Notes: generated by a model not told the origin, from the sequence alone. DNA of 64,000 nt from JACKBJ01 sp964549495 (GCA_964549495.1 CAZJWJ010000007.1:1-64000); one strand, 5' to 3'. Shown: positions 47,701 to 54,321, counted from the stretch's first letter. Made by a program: numbers and translations.

Positions 47701-48246
47701 CAGGTGGGTGGGCTCGTACCAATGCCGCAGCCAGACCTTCTCGGAGGCGTTGATCGAGGAGGCGCGGATGTTGGCCCCGCGGCTGACCTCGTCGATGCCG
47801 GTCAGGCCGGGCCACTGGTCGCGCAGGCGCGGATCGCTCAGGCGCTCGGAGATCCAGGCCGGGTTCCAGGTGACCATGTCCATCTCGGGCGCTTGATCGC
47901 TGTAGGGATCGTAGGGCCCGTCGGGGTCGGTGTAGGGTGGGTCCTCCGGCAAGAGGCCGGTGTTGGGGTCGACCAGCGCGTTGTCGCCGGCGGTGGCCGG
48001 CCGGTTGGCGTGCGCCGGGTGGTTGGGGTTGCTGACCACCGGGTAGCCGTGCACCTTCAGGGCGCTGTACGCGCCGCCGTCGTCGGCCTGGTCCAGCGGG
48101 GCCGCGGTGGTCGGGCGCGAGGCGGCGCCGGCCATCAGGCCCAGCAGGAGCGCGCCAGCCAGGAGCAGGATCGCCGCCGCGATGGAGCGGGGAGGGAAGG
48201 GGAGCGGTGAGGCAGATCCCTGCCGCCGCTTGGGTGACATCGACAT
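38788..48246 (-). CDS. Giant exported surface protein with GEVED, SdrD-type, dockerin and cohesin domains (3152 aa)
   Basis: ATG 48246 has AGGAG seven bases upstream and is chosen over a longer start at 48336. Layout: signal helix (about 21-42); unknown module copy 1 (about 50-620); GEVED-like domain (about 640-805, DFNADGDWSDPGEHV, GEVEDYPV); beta domain; unknown module copy 2 (about 1094-1735); four SdrD_B-type repeats (about 1880-2600), each starting like LGDTVWFDGNGNGLYEP and holding DPDNDVDGDDNGAP; six tandem VTPGTP units; a Fn3-like and a CnaB-like domain. The dockerin (about 2872-2926) has a degenerate first loop (DVSGNQQIDIFD) and a good second one (DCNADGRVDIFD). The cohesin-like domain (about 2995-3122) is followed by KVYLPMLQHGLL near the end. 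It shares most of its architecture with the 30440 gene. Confidence 0.87.
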   Translation of the reverse strand: MSMSPKRRQGSASPLPFPPRSIAAAILLLAGALLLGLMAGAASRPTTAAPLDQADDGGAYSALKVHGYPVVSNPNHPAHANRPATAGDNALVDPNTGLLPEDPPYTDPDGPYDPYSDQAPEMDMVTWNPAWISERLSDPRLRDQWPGLTGIDEVSRGANIRASSINASEKVWLRHWYEPTHLDLDLNADNRLTDADNDGIPDAPVNPTASATDEWYPAIMVELSYMLVQNDPLPQAAPDADELHRSAPRPTCGAPGGSSIVFPVGTELEQTDPASPPVGHGLTSLDADFDGRLDMVRVSDEASLPSLLNGMQIDFDGDGNLDALDEDGSPLSCDELVVLHTESLALGAGQKAQFLDHFVELGPVSSSGAVIEVWNNYGLSPRRIQARSVGIGGALLAGDTGPLLTLPPGGSLIGDVPPGAWFVYLVDSDPDTDTALVILGRALGAPCASMQSGPLSQNLSPGGPWFLKRFYVDGHEYNLSAIGTCPNGDLQSISLRTPIPKVPVTIEQHSVRLQGYPLEDPRQLPWLPLPPPFNHEHTRLEDVRNLEDFDDLDAAPLSEIDRPLVRYMGGPMGPMPPILTGPDELPYTGRLEGGTAEAYDSPRASQFTYVHETTNPAMSGQIRERLGARPPGDSAFDPGPQRDFGDAPEVLGYATMLASNGPRHLLTPNGPVLGRCVDGELDGQPAMGASGDETAGDCDGSDADGIALLSALEQGITSALYLNTANSAAGGLANVWIDFNADGDWSDPGEHVVDDEQIFAGVPVSHALLFDTPEDAVPGPTYLRLRLSSQPGLGPTGMATDGEVEDYPVEVLAASCPADPIDDFDFTNDPQLGSFMVVEIDDPGPKTVLDDLGPAGGILGQIRRVTLGPYVGGGLGQPLNMVALRIHEGQLEYVSNPDSQARLELDYSAGGAGLDADFSASDRLRIYYIFDDAGVAIQTPLRMTLSDGTNSASLTRLVPASSVPFHVDFPFADFVDIGSVDLSDLFSVQLESTASSAQDFVIDQLRPCDSPQQNQAPFLIGDPGILETFEPGQRIDSEPGLIQAEGEVPSQGDVTSEGGREGESDSAGEPAFSAAEPFAPAGLDQQLPPFDQECFFYNEQILTLPRHYTEFILPDPEDPAPEAGWDPDRYLLTSVFTAPTARWRRWTMPGGPLPGQIPPAPADLTADVSSPLGAPRRASFWFDPDEPDQQPVKLWLDETGLRLYGGQPDGPEQFECDPARPALTYSAGNPNILVDRLDDGRPVEVLPYTDPWAPFSPQHPHAPRGDILDVNPAYMDEFRNSGEDLAALYRQLSANGQNAREKVYHRAWYEPEHYSKIRFSGDCARDLRFDALMQEFTYLFLDTTDQPVAVPAGRSSFGFPIGTRAEELPAPRAGTGLPAGGDFGYGLTTFDANFDGEPEAVTIHSEQTLEAHLEEAWQSFRPRLPGIPDAPISGPVLDLDGDGLIDPLDADNIILSGDELILLVIEDLVLDLDPDTPASEAAMFLDHLVTIENVTRGQRAQMRFWFTGGGAVSSRPQPLGGIRSLDIGDAAIADRFQDRVTIIHPDEQNPGVDGAWFVYLKDVAVDRDQVTLAIGRALGASHSAIDDGAGNHDLLPGDPWYLKRFYVDGHEYDMVSAMVLPETETGTQDLFKFLTIRTPVPIGDFFNPQDTLRLQGYFEGPLPDEASVMPPFNVDHTIAVDIERQEVEDFGHTRRYDDCTGDLAPFGQLSERIVDQDREPRYGSQLHEIRQVDGDQTGGATWQTDQSLVIPDQFLDLQVSAGQIYLYTSNWTSPVSRLHFYGCLAEDPPLLPGEVDLSQLDLSQLAQAWGLPAGFVPAPNEPSPPQPDEPVLDGGLPFYAPWYDARLGSDPVRVKLFYDPEEPMNDIYITRGRIPWDGSASVSLGDTVWFDGNGNGLYEPELGEPGIPGVEVLLFEDTDADGICTDADVMVRSTLTDESGNYHFGLLAEGDYIVAIPASNFAPGGPLAGLRSSFGDAAAPDPDNDVDGDDNGAPFNPLLGGFLASLGGLFGGPVTPDALSVGSVVSGAVTLVAGTEPAGPENEHNPTVDFGFEPLPPTATPTPTVTPTPTATPSPSPTMTPTPLSGDTLCVGDTIWNDLDDDGLYEPIAGETGIAGVTIQLYADSDANGVFSAGDAFVAQTTSDALGAYVICNIDPGDYVLVIPAGNFASGGPLNGLTSSLGGAPAPDPDNDVDGDDNGAPGMAGSVASGAFTLSLGGEPVGDGDGDPNTNKTFDFGFHAEGGNGGTPTATGGTPSDGTPTATGGTPVITPTATRLPTTTGTLCLGDLIFQDQDDDGLYEPAGGDTGIAGVTVQLYSDDDANGVLSPGDTLITQTVSSSGGGYIFCSLSPGDYIVVIPSANFGPGGPLENMPSSMGVLAAPDPDDDMDDDDNGAPIEGGGVAASAVTLALGTEPTDDGDDDPNTNRTVDFGFHPTGGNGGTPTATSSATVTPTRLPTDTTMLCLGDLVFQDLDNDGLHEKPMGETGIPDVSLQLYRDDDANGQISAGDTLLGQSSTDILGVYLFCNLDPGDYMILIPASNFSAGGPLAGASSSLGDAPAPDPDNDVNGDDNGAPAAGGTVASLAVTLALNTEPTDDGDSDPNTNRTVDFGFFMPEVTPGTPVTPGTPVTPGTPVTPGTPVTPGTPVTPGTPSTPDTPTDTPTHTLTPSITPTPSNTPTPTLTPTPPPFSVICQPLPDNPLRMRVSWTDVTSFETEFVLAVSVNGSPLVEIDQIVPSSSMQQTGQGYSYITPVLPANLDLRFAVRSRNSLTGQSSSFSLAGGSCRTLQPPNKGAGCYKGQVEMQGRGEHAGVWVYIDGFPVTRTDAKGKFQICGVKYGNHRLEAGAACYLRARSQPYYLATGRTVQLPPTELYGGDVSGNQQIDIFDLVRVGRDFNVNPPRDRQADCNADGRVDIFDLVLVGRNYGMSGPVDWNHARVVANGEPGEVTEAETTEQAEPYLPRIDSWAAEQPFGSLPSGAQGDESGLPLTMESRTLSTGQIEVDIVIDGAQNLYGADLSLVFDPLRLAVIDAQPATPGIQVEPGPVWEQGRSFVAANAVAPSPRPDGQHQLRFAASRMQPAPAIWGRAILARVRFQPVEGYDGSGAAHALAGVMLSDPLGQPLASRWDGVDIRALGKVYLPMLQHGLLETPTGD
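40295..40402 (-). repeat. 18-bp tandem repeat encoding VTPGTP units
   Basis: Six near-identical 18-bp units encode the linker VTPGTPVTPGTP and so on, ahead of the Thr/Pro stalk of the 3152-aa protein. Alternating third-base variants (GGAGTGACG and GGCGTTACC) show a 36-bp higher-order period. Such in-frame repeats can change number by slippage and so alter stalk length. Confidence 0.85.
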
Positions 48247-48402
48247 GTCGCAGCTCCTGAATGGTCCGGTTCGTGCTCGGTCGAAGCATCGAATCGCGGG
48301 CGTTTGCGACTGGGCCCGTGGCATAGGCCCGCTCACCCGCGGAGCACGAGAAGCGGTGACGGCAGCGCCAGTGTCGGCGAGCCGAACGCGTCAGCGGGAG
48401 TT

Positions 48403-48411
48403 AGTATAACA
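48403..48411 (-). promoter_or_regulatory. Extended -10 promoter for the 3152-aa surface protein
   Basis: The minus strand reads TGTTATACT. A weak -35-like TAGCCA lies 17 bp further upstream of TATACT. The predicted leader RNA of about 150 bases contains no obvious riboswitch. Confidence 0.45.
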
Positions 48412-48556
48412 TTAGGCCAGGCGTTTGGCTAGTCTCGAGCCGCGAGCGGTTCCGTGCGATGACCGCCGCATTCCATGGGAACGACGAGCGGGCACGCGGC
48501 GTTTCGGTGGGTGCGGCTTGAAGCATCCTTTACGCGGGACGACTTCCGGCCGGCGC

Positions 48557-48562
48557 TATACT
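48557..48562 (+). promoter_or_regulatory. -10 element suggesting leaderless transcription of the GT2 operon
   Basis: TATACT ends seven bases before ATG 48570, and the gap has no Shine-Dalgarno sequence. A transcript would begin at or next to the start codon. No clear -35 is seen. Confidence 0.4.
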
Positions 48563-48569
48563 AGCCGGC

Positions 48570-49874
48570 ATGAGCACCGACATCCCCGACGCCTCCCCGC
48601 GCGCCAGATCCGTCCTGCGCGGCCTGGCCGTGGTCGTCCTCAACCACAACGGCCGGCAGCATCTGGAGCCCTGTATCCAGGCCTTGCTGGACTGCCTGGG
48701 CCTGGCCGGCCCCGAGCAGCTGGTGGTGGTCGACAACGCATCGCGGGACGACTCGGTCGAATGGCTGTCGCGGGCGCATCCGCGGGTGCGGCGCATCGTC
48801 TTCGGCAGCAACCTGGGCTTCGCGGAGGGTTACAACCGGGCCGCGCGCCGCTTGGACGACGAGTGGTTGCTGCTGCTCAACAACGACACGCGCGTGGAGG
48901 CCGGTGCGCTGCTGACCTTGGCCGAGGCGGCGGCCGAAGGCTGGGATTGCCTCGGCGCGCGCCTGCTCAGCTGGGATGGCAGCCGCTTGGACTTCGACGG
49001 CGGGGCGGCCTCCTTCAGCGGCCACGGGCACGCGCTGGGCTTCGGCGAGCCAGCGGTCGGGGTCGAGGACGGGGCCGGCGACGCCGGAGCCCGCTCGACC
49101 TTCTTCGCCAGCGGCGCCGCGATGCTCCTGCGCCGCCGGCGCTTCCTGGAGCTGGGCGGCTTCGCCGGCGACTTCTTCGCCTACTACGAAGACGTGGATC
49201 TGGGCTGGCGCATGCAGCTGGCCGGCCTGTCGGTGGGCCTGGTGCCCGCGGCGCGGTTCCACCACCGGCACCACGGCAGCCGGCGCTCGCTGCCCGGCGG
49301 CGAGGCGGCGCGGCTCTACGAACGCAACGCCCTGGCGGTGGTGGCCCGCAACTACGATGCCGAGAACCTGCGGCGGGTGCTGCCGGCGGCGCTGGCCCTG
49401 GCCGCCTGCCGCGCCGCCGACTGTGACGCGCACGAGGCGGCGCGCCTGGTGGCCGCGGCCGATCCGGTGGCCGATGCCGGCCGCGGCGGCCTGCCCCTGC
49501 CGCGCCCGGACTGGCCGGGATGGGCGCCCTTGGATCGCCTGGGCCTGGATTTCTCCGCCCTGGCCCGGTCGCGCGCCGAGGTGCAGGCCCTGCGCCGCTT
49601 GCCCGACCGCCAGGTGCTGCCGCGGCTGCTGCGACCCTACGCGCCGGTGCCCGACTCGGCCGCCGCGCGGGCGGCCCTGCATGCGGCGGTGGAGCATTTC
49701 GGGCTCGAGGAGATCTTCGGCCCCATGCCGGGCGACGTGGTGCCGCGTCGGGGGCTGCGCGAGATGGCCCGTCTGGGCCGCCGCGCGGCCTCGGCCCTGC
49801 GGCGTGGCGGCGCCGACTGGCTGCTCGAGGAAACGCGGCGCTACCTGGATTGGCGCCGGGCCAGCCGCGGTTGA
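48570..49874 (+). CDS. Glycosyltransferase family 2 (rhamnosyltransferase-like)
   Basis: The 434-aa protein has the GT2 GT-A fold: LAVVVLNHNGRQHLEPC (about 19-35), VVVDNASRDDSVEWL, FGSNLGFAEGYNRAAR and LLLLNNDTRVEAG, where NNDT is the nucleotide/metal-binding position. AYYEDVDLGWRMQLAG follows, with the ED pair that supplies the catalytic base region. A long C-terminal extension of about 170 residues is rich in Arg and Ala and has no membrane helix. GT2 enzymes of this type add rhamnose or similar sugars to surface polysaccharide. It is followed by a second GT2 gene nine bp downstream, so the two likely act in one pathway. Confidence 0.9.
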   Translation: MSTDIPDASPRARSVLRGLAVVVLNHNGRQHLEPCIQALLDCLGLAGPEQLVVVDNASRDDSVEWLSRAHPRVRRIVFGSNLGFAEGYNRAARRLDDEWLLLLNNDTRVEAGALLTLAEAAAEGWDCLGARLLSWDGSRLDFDGGAASFSGHGHALGFGEPAVGVEDGAGDAGARSTFFASGAAMLLRRRRFLELGGFAGDFFAYYEDVDLGWRMQLAGLSVGLVPAARFHHRHHGSRRSLPGGEAARLYERNALAVVARNYDAENLRRVLPAALALAACRAADCDAHEAARLVAAADPVADAGRGGLPLPRPDWPGWAPLDRLGLDFSALARSRAEVQALRRLPDRQVLPRLLRPYAPVPDSAAARAALHAAVEHFGLEEIFGPMPGDVVPRRGLREMARLGRRAASALRRGGADWLLEETRRYLDWRRASRG

Positions 49875-49882
49875 GCTCGACC

Positions 49883-50923
49883 ATGCAGCCCGAGATCGAC
49901 CTGATCATCGTCAGCTGGAATGGGCGCGAGCATCTGGCGCGTTGCCTGCCGGCCCTGCGCGAGCAGCGGTTGGCCCCGACGCGGATCCTGGTGGCCGACA
50001 ACGGTTCGGAGGATGGCAGTCAAGCCTGGCTGCGCGAGCACTGGCCGGAGGTCGATCTCTTGGACCTGGGCCGGAACCTGGGCTTCGCCGAGGCCAACAA
50101 CCGGGCCATCCGCGCTTCGAGCGCGCCTTGGGTGGCCCTGCTCAACAACGACACGCGGCCCGAGCCGGCTTGGCTCGAAGCCTTGTGGGAGGCAGCCCGC
50201 GACCGACCCCGTCTGGGCAGCGTGGCCAGCTGCATGCTCTTCTGGGACGAGCCGGATCGCATCCAGTCGGCTGGCATCGCCCTGGACGCCACCGGCATCG
50301 CTTGGGACCGGCTGGGCGGCGCGCCGGCCGGCGAGGGCGAGCGCGAGGCGGCGGTCTTCGGGGCATCGGCCGGCGCCGCGCTCTACCGCCGCGCGGCCCT
50401 CGAGGACGTGGCCGAGCCCGACGCGCGAGGCCGGCCGGCGGTCTTCGACCCGGACTTCTTCATGTACCTGGAGGACGTCGACCTGGCCTGGCGACTGCGC
50501 CTGCGCGGCTGGGAGGCGGCCTACGCGCCGGCGGCCCGCGTGCTGCACCAGGGCAGCGCCTCCAGCGGCGAGGGATCGCCCTTCAAGAACCGTCTCTTGG
50601 CGCGCAACAAGGTCTGGACCCTGATCAAGGACTATCCGACGCTGCCCCTCCTGGCGCGACTGCCCCTGGTGCTGGCCTACGACCTGGGCAGCGCGCCCTA
50701 CCGGCTGCTCCTGCAGGGCCAGAGCTCGGCCCTGCTCGGGCGGCTGGACGCCCTGGCCGGCCTGCGCGCGGCCCTGCGCAAGCGCCGGCGCATCCAGGCC
50801 CGCCGGCGGGCCGGCTGGCCCGTGATCCGCGCCGCCATGGCGCCCGTCGAGCCGCCTTGGGCCATTCCGGGCCGCTACCGGCATCTGACGCCGCGCCGGC
50901 AGACGCCGGAGCGCACGCCCTGA
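49883..50923 (+). CDS. Glycosyltransferase family 2 (rhamnosyltransferase-like)
   Basis: The 346-aa protein starts MQPEIDLIIVSWNGREHLAR. It carries ILVADNGSEDGSQAW, LGRNLGFAEANNRAIR, VALLNNDTRPEPAWLE (the NNDT site) and DPDFFMYLEDVDLAWRLRLR (the ED acceptor-site block). It has the same fold as the gene before it and is a little shorter at the C-terminus. ATG 49883 begins the domain directly; a much longer in-frame start overlaps the previous gene and is unlikely. Its stop TGA overlaps the CTG start of the next gene. Confidence 0.9.
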   Translation: MQPEIDLIIVSWNGREHLARCLPALREQRLAPTRILVADNGSEDGSQAWLREHWPEVDLLDLGRNLGFAEANNRAIRASSAPWVALLNNDTRPEPAWLEALWEAARDRPRLGSVASCMLFWDEPDRIQSAGIALDATGIAWDRLGGAPAGEGEREAAVFGASAGAALYRRAALEDVAEPDARGRPAVFDPDFFMYLEDVDLAWRLRLRGWEAAYAPAARVLHQGSASSGEGSPFKNRLLARNKVWTLIKDYPTLPLLARLPLVLAYDLGSAPYRLLLQGQSSALLGRLDALAGLRAALRKRRRIQARRRAGWPVIRAAMAPVEPPWAIPGRYRHLTPRRQTPERTP

Positions 50924-51255
50924 GCGAGGGCTTCTTCGAGCGGGTCTACCAGGCCGTCCGGCAGATCCCGCCCGGGCGCGTCAGCAGCTACGGCCAGGTG
51001 GCCCGGCTGGCCGGCGCCAGTCCCCGCGCGGCTCGGACGGTGGGCTGGGCGCTGCGGGCCCTGGCCGGCGACGAGGCGGCGCACCAGGATGTGCCCTGGT
51101 GGCGGGTGGTCAACGCCGAGGGCCGCATCCGCACCCGCTCGGCACCGGACGGCTGGGGCGAGCAGCGCGCGCGCTTGGCCGACGAGGGGCTGGAGCTCGA
51201 CAGCGACGGCCGCATCGACATGCGGCGCTACGGCTGGCCGCCAGATCGAGACTGA
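50920..51255 (+). CDS. Alkyltransferase-like (Atl/MGMT-fold) DNA repair protein, CTG start
   Basis: The 111-aa protein reads FFERVYQAVRQIPPGRVSSY, then GQVARLAGASPRAARTVGWAL, the MGMT DNA-binding fold with its helix-turn-helix and Arg finger. Where methyltransferases have PCHRVV, it has PWWRVV, so the catalytic Cys is replaced by Trp. That is the mark of Atl proteins, which bind alkylated guanine and recruit nucleotide excision repair (family knowledge). No ATG, GTG or TTG exists near the correct N-terminus in this frame; the only reasonable start is CTG 50920, with GGAG eight bases upstream and a CTGA overlap with the upstream stop. Confidence 0.8.
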   Translation: MSEGFFERVYQAVRQIPPGRVSSYGQVARLAGASPRAARTVGWALRALAGDEAAHQDVPWWRVVNAEGRIRTRSAPDGWGEQRARLADEGLELDSDGRIDMRRYGWPPDRD

Positions 51256-51291
51256 CGCTCGAATCGGGAACCCGCGACCGGCCCGCCCTGA

Positions 51292-54200
51292 TCATCCAGT
51301 AGGTTGCTCGGACGATGCGACCTGGGCGAACGTCGGCGCCGCGCTGCGCAGCGGGTCCTCGTGCACGCGCTTGAGCACCATGCCGTGGCTCGATCGTCCG
51401 TCGATGATCACCTCCAGCGGCGCGTCCAGACGGTAGAGGCGCACCCAGTCGCCCTCCCAGGCCGGCGTCCGCCCGTGCATCCAGTCCCAGTCGATCTGGG
51501 TGTCCTGGCGTTGGTCGGGGGTGAAGTAGCCGATACCCAGGCTGGTCATGTTCTGGAAGAAATGCGTGCCCTGGGAGGGCTCGATGGCGATGCCGGAGAG
51601 CTTGCATTCGACGATGGCCCGCGCGCCGGCGATCTGGTGCCAGGCCACCGGGATGCCCAGCCAGGGGTCCGAGGTGCCCCAGCGGCCCGGGCCGATGAGC
51701 AGGTAGGGCCGCCGCTCGTCCATCAGGCGACGGTTGAGCACGCCCACCTCGGCCGCCACCGCTTCGCTGTGGGCGCGGTCGAAGCGATCGGTGCGCACCA
51801 GGACGATGTCGCGGATCTCGTCGTTGCGGCCGGCGCCCAAGGCCTTGGCTTGGACCAAGATCTCGCCGGGGTCGATGCTGGCCATGTCGAACTGCGCCGA
51901 GGCGTCCGGCTCGGCCAGGGGGCGGATCTGCAGTACCGCGAAGTCGCGCCGGCGGTCGCGGCCGGCCAGGGTGTCGGCCGCGAACTCGATCTCGACCGGC
52001 CCGCCCATGCCCAGCTCGCCGACTTCCAAGAGCAGGCGCACCACCTCGGGCAGCGGGAAGAGCTTGTGCTTGAGGATCGGCGCCATGGTGATCACGCGCG
52101 GGCCCTTGCGCGCGAGGCCCTCGTAGACCGCATCGTTCTCGGGCGAGTAGACCGAGGCCACCGGCCAGAGCGTGCCGTGGCGCTCGGCGGCCCGCAAATC
52201 GAGCTGGACCAGGTCGTTGTCGGCGTCCGGATGGCCCAGGTCCGGCGGACGGGCGATGTCCAGCGCCCAGAACTGGCGCTGGGCGTTCTCCAGGATGTCC
52301 TCGGGCGTCGAGAGTTGCGGCAGCCACTGGGGGTGGGCCGGCGAGAAGCGCACTGCCCGCCCGCCCTCGGCGACGGTCTTGCCCAGGCCCAGCGCGACGG
52401 TGGCGATGCCGTCCTCGGGCCGCATGTCGCGGATGGGGTAGTAGTTGCAGCTGCTGGCGGTGCCGCTGAGCCCCGGGTAGACCACCTGCTCGTGGCGCCG
52501 GCCGACGATCTCCTGGATGACCACCGCCATCTTCTCGTCCTCGACCCGGTTGGGGGTGCTGGCCAGGTAGGACTTGGCGTTGCGGAAGTAGGTCGAGGCG
52601 TAGATATGCCGGATGGCCTGGATCAGCTGGGCCAGGCGTACCGAGGGGTCCGGATCGGCATTCGGCAGCATGTGGGTGGGGTAGACGCCGGCGGCCGGCA
52701 GGTGGTGGGAGTCCTCCAGCAGGCTCGAGGAGCGCACGGCGATGGGGTAGCGCACCTGGTGCAGGAAGTCGCGCAGATCGCCGATGATCTCCTCGGGCAG
52801 GCGGGTGGCCTGGAAGCGGTCGAGGATGGCCTGGTCGTCGTCCTCGCGCAGGGCGAAGGCCAGGATGTCGTCCTGCTCGACGAAGCGGTCGAAGACGGCC
52901 GTGCCGAGCACGGCCGACCGCGGCACGTAGATGCGGATGCCCTCGACGGCGTGCTCGATGCCGGTTCGGCTGATCAGGTCGTGCAGGAAGGCCAGGCCGC
53001 GGCCCTTGCCGCCCAGGGAGCCGTGGCCGATGCGCGAGAACTCGGTGGCCTCGTCGAAGCGCTCGCCGACGAAGTCCTCGACCTGGCCGTGGCGCTCCTC
53101 GTCGCGGATGGCGGTCAGGCGTTCGCGCAGGAAGTCGCGCATGGCCTCGATGCTCGGAAAATCGGAGATGCGCAGGTGGCGCAGCTCGTCGGCCAGGTGG
53201 AACTCGGTGCGCGCCATCAGCCAGTTCGAGAAATGGTTGCGGCTGGCGTGGTAACGCAGGGTCTCGGTGGGCACGTCGTCCAGCACCATGATCAGGCTGG
53301 CGATGTCGTCGGCGCGGGTGATCTCCTCGCCGCCGGCATCGCGGAAGACGAAGTCGCCGAAGCCCAGGCTGGTGAACATGAAGCTGCGGAAGTCGCGCAG
53401 CAAGGTCGGCGAGCGCTTGTCGAGGAAGGCGGCGCCCAGCCGGCCGGCGTCCTCGGCGTAGTAGGCCCGCGAGGATTGGAGCATCAGGGGTAGGTCCGGG
53501 TCGCGCTGGCGCACGCGGGCCAAGAGCTCCAGGCCGGCCTCGCGCTCCGGGTCGCCGCGCCAGGGGAACTGGACGTCGGAGATGACGGCCAGGACGGTCT
53601 CGTGGTAGCGCTGGTAGAGGTCCCAGCCCTCTTCGAAGCTGGTGGCCAGCATGATCTTGGGGCGCAGGCGCCGGCGCAGGAGTCGCTGGCCGGCGTTGAT
53701 GCTCTTGTTGATCAGGGCCTCGGTCTGCTTGACCAATTCGTCGAGCAGGATGGGCAGATAGGAGGAGTAGAAGGAGATGTTGTCCTCGACCAGGATCAGG
53801 GTGCGCACGCCGCCCAGACGCGAGTCGGTGTCGGCGTTGCGGCGGTCTTCGACCAGCTTGATCATCGACAGGAAGAGCCGCACGTCGCCGCGCCAGATGA
53901 AGAAGCGGTCGATGCCGTCGGGCGAGCCGGGGCCGTGGTGCAGGCCTTGCAGCTCGCGGGCGTTGAAGGCCACCAGGTAGACGGTGGTCTCGGGGCGCAT
54001 CGCCTTGACGGCGCGGCCGAACTCGCGGGCGGAGATGCTGCCGGCGGCGGCCAGGGTGATGACCAGGTCGTAGGCCTCGGATTCGAGGGCTTCGAGGCCT
54101 TGTTCGCGGGTGCTGACGCGGTGGATGCGAGGCGGGGTCATGAAGGACAGGTTCAGATAGGTGCCGTAGAGCAGCTCCGAGAGGTGCTTGCCTTCGCTGA

Positions 54201-54321
54201 GGGTGAAGGAGTCATAGAGGCTGGCGACCAGCAGGATGTCCTGGACGCGGTGGCGCTGGAGGCCTTGGAGCTCTTCGGATTGCGCGTCGTAGTTCTCGAT
54301 CAGCTGGGCGAGGTCGCGCAT
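51292..54321 (-). CDS. Double receiver domain plus PEP-synthase/PPDK N-terminal (PEP/pyruvate-binding) protein
   Basis: The 1009-aa protein has an N-terminal receiver-like domain (about 25-165) that lacks the phospho-acceptor Asp. A second receiver-like domain (about 172-315) keeps LILVEDN, the ISDVQFP Asp, LQSS and the DKRS Lys. The rest (about 415-900) is a PPDK_N/PEP-synthase ATP-grasp domain, seen in GSLGGKGRGLAFLHDL, PIAVRSSSLLEDS and VEIEFAADT. The swivelling phosphohistidine domain and PEP-binding TIM barrel of true PEP synthases are absent, so it cannot be a complete PEP synthase. It is more likely a phosphotransfer regulator or a dikinase half. A similar long uncharacterised family exists in Bacteroidota and Chloroflexota (recollection, not checked). 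Confidence 0.8.
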   Translation of the reverse strand: MRDLAQLIENYDAQSEELQGLQRHRVQDILLVASLYDSFTLSEGKHLSELLYGTYLNLSFMTPPRIHRVSTREQGLEALESEAYDLVITLAAAGSISAREFGRAVKAMRPETTVYLVAFNARELQGLHHGPGSPDGIDRFFIWRGDVRLFLSMIKLVEDRRNADTDSRLGGVRTLILVEDNISFYSSYLPILLDELVKQTEALINKSINAGQRLLRRRLRPKIMLATSFEEGWDLYQRYHETVLAVISDVQFPWRGDPEREAGLELLARVRQRDPDLPLMLQSSRAYYAEDAGRLGAAFLDKRSPTLLRDFRSFMFTSLGFGDFVFRDAGGEEITRADDIASLIMVLDDVPTETLRYHASRNHFSNWLMARTEFHLADELRHLRISDFPSIEAMRDFLRERLTAIRDEERHGQVEDFVGERFDEATEFSRIGHGSLGGKGRGLAFLHDLISRTGIEHAVEGIRIYVPRSAVLGTAVFDRFVEQDDILAFALREDDDQAILDRFQATRLPEEIIGDLRDFLHQVRYPIAVRSSSLLEDSHHLPAAGVYPTHMLPNADPDPSVRLAQLIQAIRHIYASTYFRNAKSYLASTPNRVEDEKMAVVIQEIVGRRHEQVVYPGLSGTASSCNYYPIRDMRPEDGIATVALGLGKTVAEGGRAVRFSPAHPQWLPQLSTPEDILENAQRQFWALDIARPPDLGHPDADNDLVQLDLRAAERHGTLWPVASVYSPENDAVYEGLARKGPRVITMAPILKHKLFPLPEVVRLLLEVGELGMGGPVEIEFAADTLAGRDRRRDFAVLQIRPLAEPDASAQFDMASIDPGEILVQAKALGAGRNDEIRDIVLVRTDRFDRAHSEAVAAEVGVLNRRLMDERRPYLLIGPGRWGTSDPWLGIPVAWHQIAGARAIVECKLSGIAIEPSQGTHFFQNMTSLGIGYFTPDQRQDTQIDWDWMHGRTPAWEGDWVRLYRLDAPLEVIIDGRSSHGMVLKRVHEDPLRSAAPTFAQVASSEQPTG

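Larger units (their letters stand above)
48247..48569. other. Divergent promoter region between giant surface gene and GT2 operon
   Basis: No gene is visible in this 323-bp stretch. On the minus strand TGTTATACT (48403-48411) is an extended -10 for the giant gene, giving a leader of about 150 bases. On the plus strand TATACT (48557-48562) lies seven bases before the ATG of the first GT2 gene. Confidence 0.5.

Noticed and set aside
30440..48246. Cellulosome scaffold
   Set aside because: Cohesin and dockerin are present, but there is no cellulose-binding or glycoside hydrolase domain here and only one cohesin per protein.
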